The position numbers and the translations under genes are program-made. Positions 62,618-64,000 of a DNA stretch of 64,000 nucleotides are shown one piece after another. The notes beneath the pieces are model-generated. The model was not told where the DNA came from and searched no databases. It was given only the letters and a program-made list of their open reading frames with translations. This DNA comes from CAYPIE01 sp964410665. Its GTDB lineage: Bacteria; Planctomycetota; Planctomycetia; Gemmatales; Gemmataceae. How positions within the stretch are numbered: the first letter of the stretch is position 1; each line of letters begins with the position of its first letter. The stretch spans positions 1 to 64,000 of the forward strand of contig CAYPIE010000021.1 of assembly GCA_964410665.1 (NCBI GenBank), given 5' to 3'.

Positions 62618-63478
62618 TTGGAGGATCCCGTCATTCGTCTAAGTCGTCGAGGCTTTTGTCGTACCGTTGCCAGTTTATGCAGCCTGCCGGTCCTTGGGGT
62701 CGGTTATGGCCTGATCGAGGCAGGCTGGATCCGCCTTTCCGAACACACCATTGCTGTGCCACAGCTGCCGCCGGAGTTCGACGGACTTCGCGTGGCCTTG
62801 CTGACCGATCTTCATGCTGGCAACTATAATCCGCTGAACTTTATCCAGTCGTGTGTTGACAAGGCCAATGCCGCCAAGCCGGATTTGATCGCTTTGAGCG
62901 GTGACTTCGTCGACTGGGGACCAGCTTGGATGCGGCCATGTTTCGAGATACTGTCCCAGCTCCAGGCTCCTCTCGGAGTCTATGCCGTCCCCGGCAATCA
63001 CGATATGTAAAAAGACGGTCGGGTGATTCGTCGGGTGATCCGCGAGTTCGGCATCCAAGACGTGGCCAATACCGGCTGTTGGCTCCACTGTGGGGCAAGC
63101 CGCTTGCGGCTTGCCGGGGTCGATGATCTGTGGCATGGGCAACCCGATGTGCAAGCTGCCCTCGGGGATGCCACCCTTGAAGATGCCACCATCCTTTTGT
63201 GCCACAATCCCGACTACGCCGAGACCCTGACCGATCCGCGTGTCCGCCTGATGTTGTCCGGGCACATGCACGGCGGGCAAATCTACCTGCCTGGCTATGG
63301 GGCTCCATGGATCCCCTCGCGCTATGGCCAGAAATATTTACACGGGTTAGTACAAGCTCCGGTCACCCAGGTGTTTGTTTCCCGCGGGCTTGGAGTGGTC
63401 GCCTTGCCCTTTCGCTTCGCAGCACCCCCGGAGATCAATCTGCTCACCCTGGTCCGTGCAACCCAATCCAACGGCTGA
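62618..63478 (+). pseudogene. Metallophosphoesterase gene interrupted by an in-frame TAA
   Basis: Two open frames, 62618-63010 and 63023-63478, are in the same phase and separated only by TAA at 63008-63010 plus four codons (KDGR). Together they make one 286-residue phosphoesterase with an N-terminal twin-arginine signal (RLSRRGFCRTVASLCSL). All metal motifs are present: LLTDLHAGNY, LSGDFVDWGP, PGNHDM before the stop, LCHNPDYAETL and LSGHMHGGQIYLPGYG after it. The stop replaces the residue after GNHDM. The start is also odd: the frame opens at TTG 62618, whereas GGAGG is best placed for an ATT at 62633 (encoding IRLSRRGF). A nonsense mutation, a sequencing error or readthrough would explain it. 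Confidence 0.65.
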
Positions 63479-63573
63479 GTGGCTGCTTGTTTGGCCTCAG
63501 AGACTGGACCTAGGCACCGGCACCGGCTACAGTCATGGCAACCTTGGCGTTGATTCTATCAAGGAGTGTTTCT

Positions 63574-64000
63574 ATGATGCGACTGTGCCTACTCGGCTTG
63601 GTGCTCGGTTTGCCTCTGGGGTCCGGACGTGCGGAGGAAGCCGCGGATGGTTTCAAACCGCTTTTTAATGGCAACGATTTGACCGGCTGGAAGCCACTGG
63701 GTGGCTCAGCCCAGGACTGGGGCGTGGAAGACGGTGTGTTGTTCACCCGTGGTCAGGGTGGTGGCTGGTTAATGACCGAACAAGAATATAGTGACTTTAC
63801 GCTGCGTCTGGACTATCGCCTTCCGAAAAAGGGCAACAGTGGCGTTGCCATTCGCGCCCCCATGAAGGGGAACCCGGCGTACGCCGGCATGGAAATCCAA
63901 GTGCTCGACGATCCAAACTACACCGGCCTACGCCCCGCGCAGCATACCGGCTCGATCTACGACGTTGTCGCTGCCAACCATCCGCAAAACCAACCGATCG
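63574..64000 (+). CDS. DUF1080 (3-keto-disaccharide hydrolase-like) secreted protein, partial
   Basis: The frame opens at ATG 63574 with AAGGAG 7 bases upstream and is still open at the right edge (142 codons). A signal peptide (RLCLLGLVLGLPLGSGRA) precedes the DUF1080 domain: FKPLFNGNDLTGWKPLGG, WGVEDGVLFTRG, GGWLMTEQEYSDFTLRLDY and KGNSGVAIRAP. This lectin-like beta-sandwich family is expanded in planctomycetes and includes enzymes acting on 3-keto sugars. Substrate is unknown. The C-terminus lies outside the window. Confidence 0.87.
   Translation, partial: MMRLCLLGLVLGLPLGSGRAEEAADGFKPLFNGNDLTGWKPLGGSAQDWGVEDGVLFTRGQGGGWLMTEQEYSDFTLRLDYRLPKKGNSGVAIRAPMKGNPAYAGMEIQVLDDPNYTGLRPAQHTGSIYDVVAANHPQNQPI

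Noticed and set aside
1..64000. CRISPR arrays, insertion sequences, prophage or integrase genes
   Set aside because: No regularly spaced repeats, transposase or integrase motifs were seen anywhere in the window.

Overview
The window looks like chromosomal DNA of a planctomycete, most likely of the Gemmata group (order Gemmatales). This is inferred from families seen here, not from a database match. They include a secreted protein with an LEDRTAP export motif and a CSLREA start; very large WD40 proteins; ECF sigma factors with long C-terminal membrane extensions; a Hanks kinase fused to a formylglycine-enzyme (FGE) domain; a DUF1549/DUF1553 plus DUF1501 pair; a TIGR02996 domain protein; and a DUF1080 protein. 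The DNA is GC-rich, which makes many long antisense open frames that are only shadows of real genes.

Layout. 1-9.7 kb: a partial CSLREA protein, two paralogous outer-membrane barrel proteins, and between them a 1,850-residue WD40 protein with a degenerate caspase-like C-terminus. 9.7-27.2 kb: a type VI secretion locus. The minus-strand run is tssB-tssC-hcp-tagJ-tssE-tssF-tssG-tssH(clpV) followed by a kinase-FGE fusion; tssA and tssL-tssM lie on the plus strand and tssK on the minus strand. No tssJ, VgrG, PAAR or effector gene is in the window, and tssM is unusually short. 27.3-33.1 kb: an iron-sulfur cluster operon iscR-iscS-iscU-iscA-hscB-hscA-iscX, with a tRNA-Val(TAC) between hscB and hscA whose 5' end overlaps the hscB stop codon. 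No ferredoxin gene sits in the operon.

33.2-43.9 kb: an old-yellow-enzyme/DHDPS-like pair, the DUF1549-DUF1501 pair, an NHL propeller, a CpsD-like ATPase without its P-loop, an ExeA-like AAA ATPase and a TPR protein. 43.9-49.9 kb: Maf, a family 9 glycosyltransferase, an MFS transporter, a PolB-like 3'-5' exonuclease and a flavin-dependent halogenase. 50.3-54.2 kb: a run of three related genes, two ECF sigma factors and a third gene that is only the extension module (membrane helix, coiled coil, secretin-N-like domain). This is the strongest candidate for an undescribed system. 54.2-64 kb: an amidohydrolase, a TIGR02996 protein, a 1,527-residue WD40 protein, a nitroreductase, a metallophosphoesterase gene split by one in-frame stop codon, and the start of a DUF1080 gene.

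The two best-defined functional units are the T6SS and the Isc operon, which converge on a shared hairpin at about 27.25 kb. The sigma-factor trio is the region whose job is least explained by known families.
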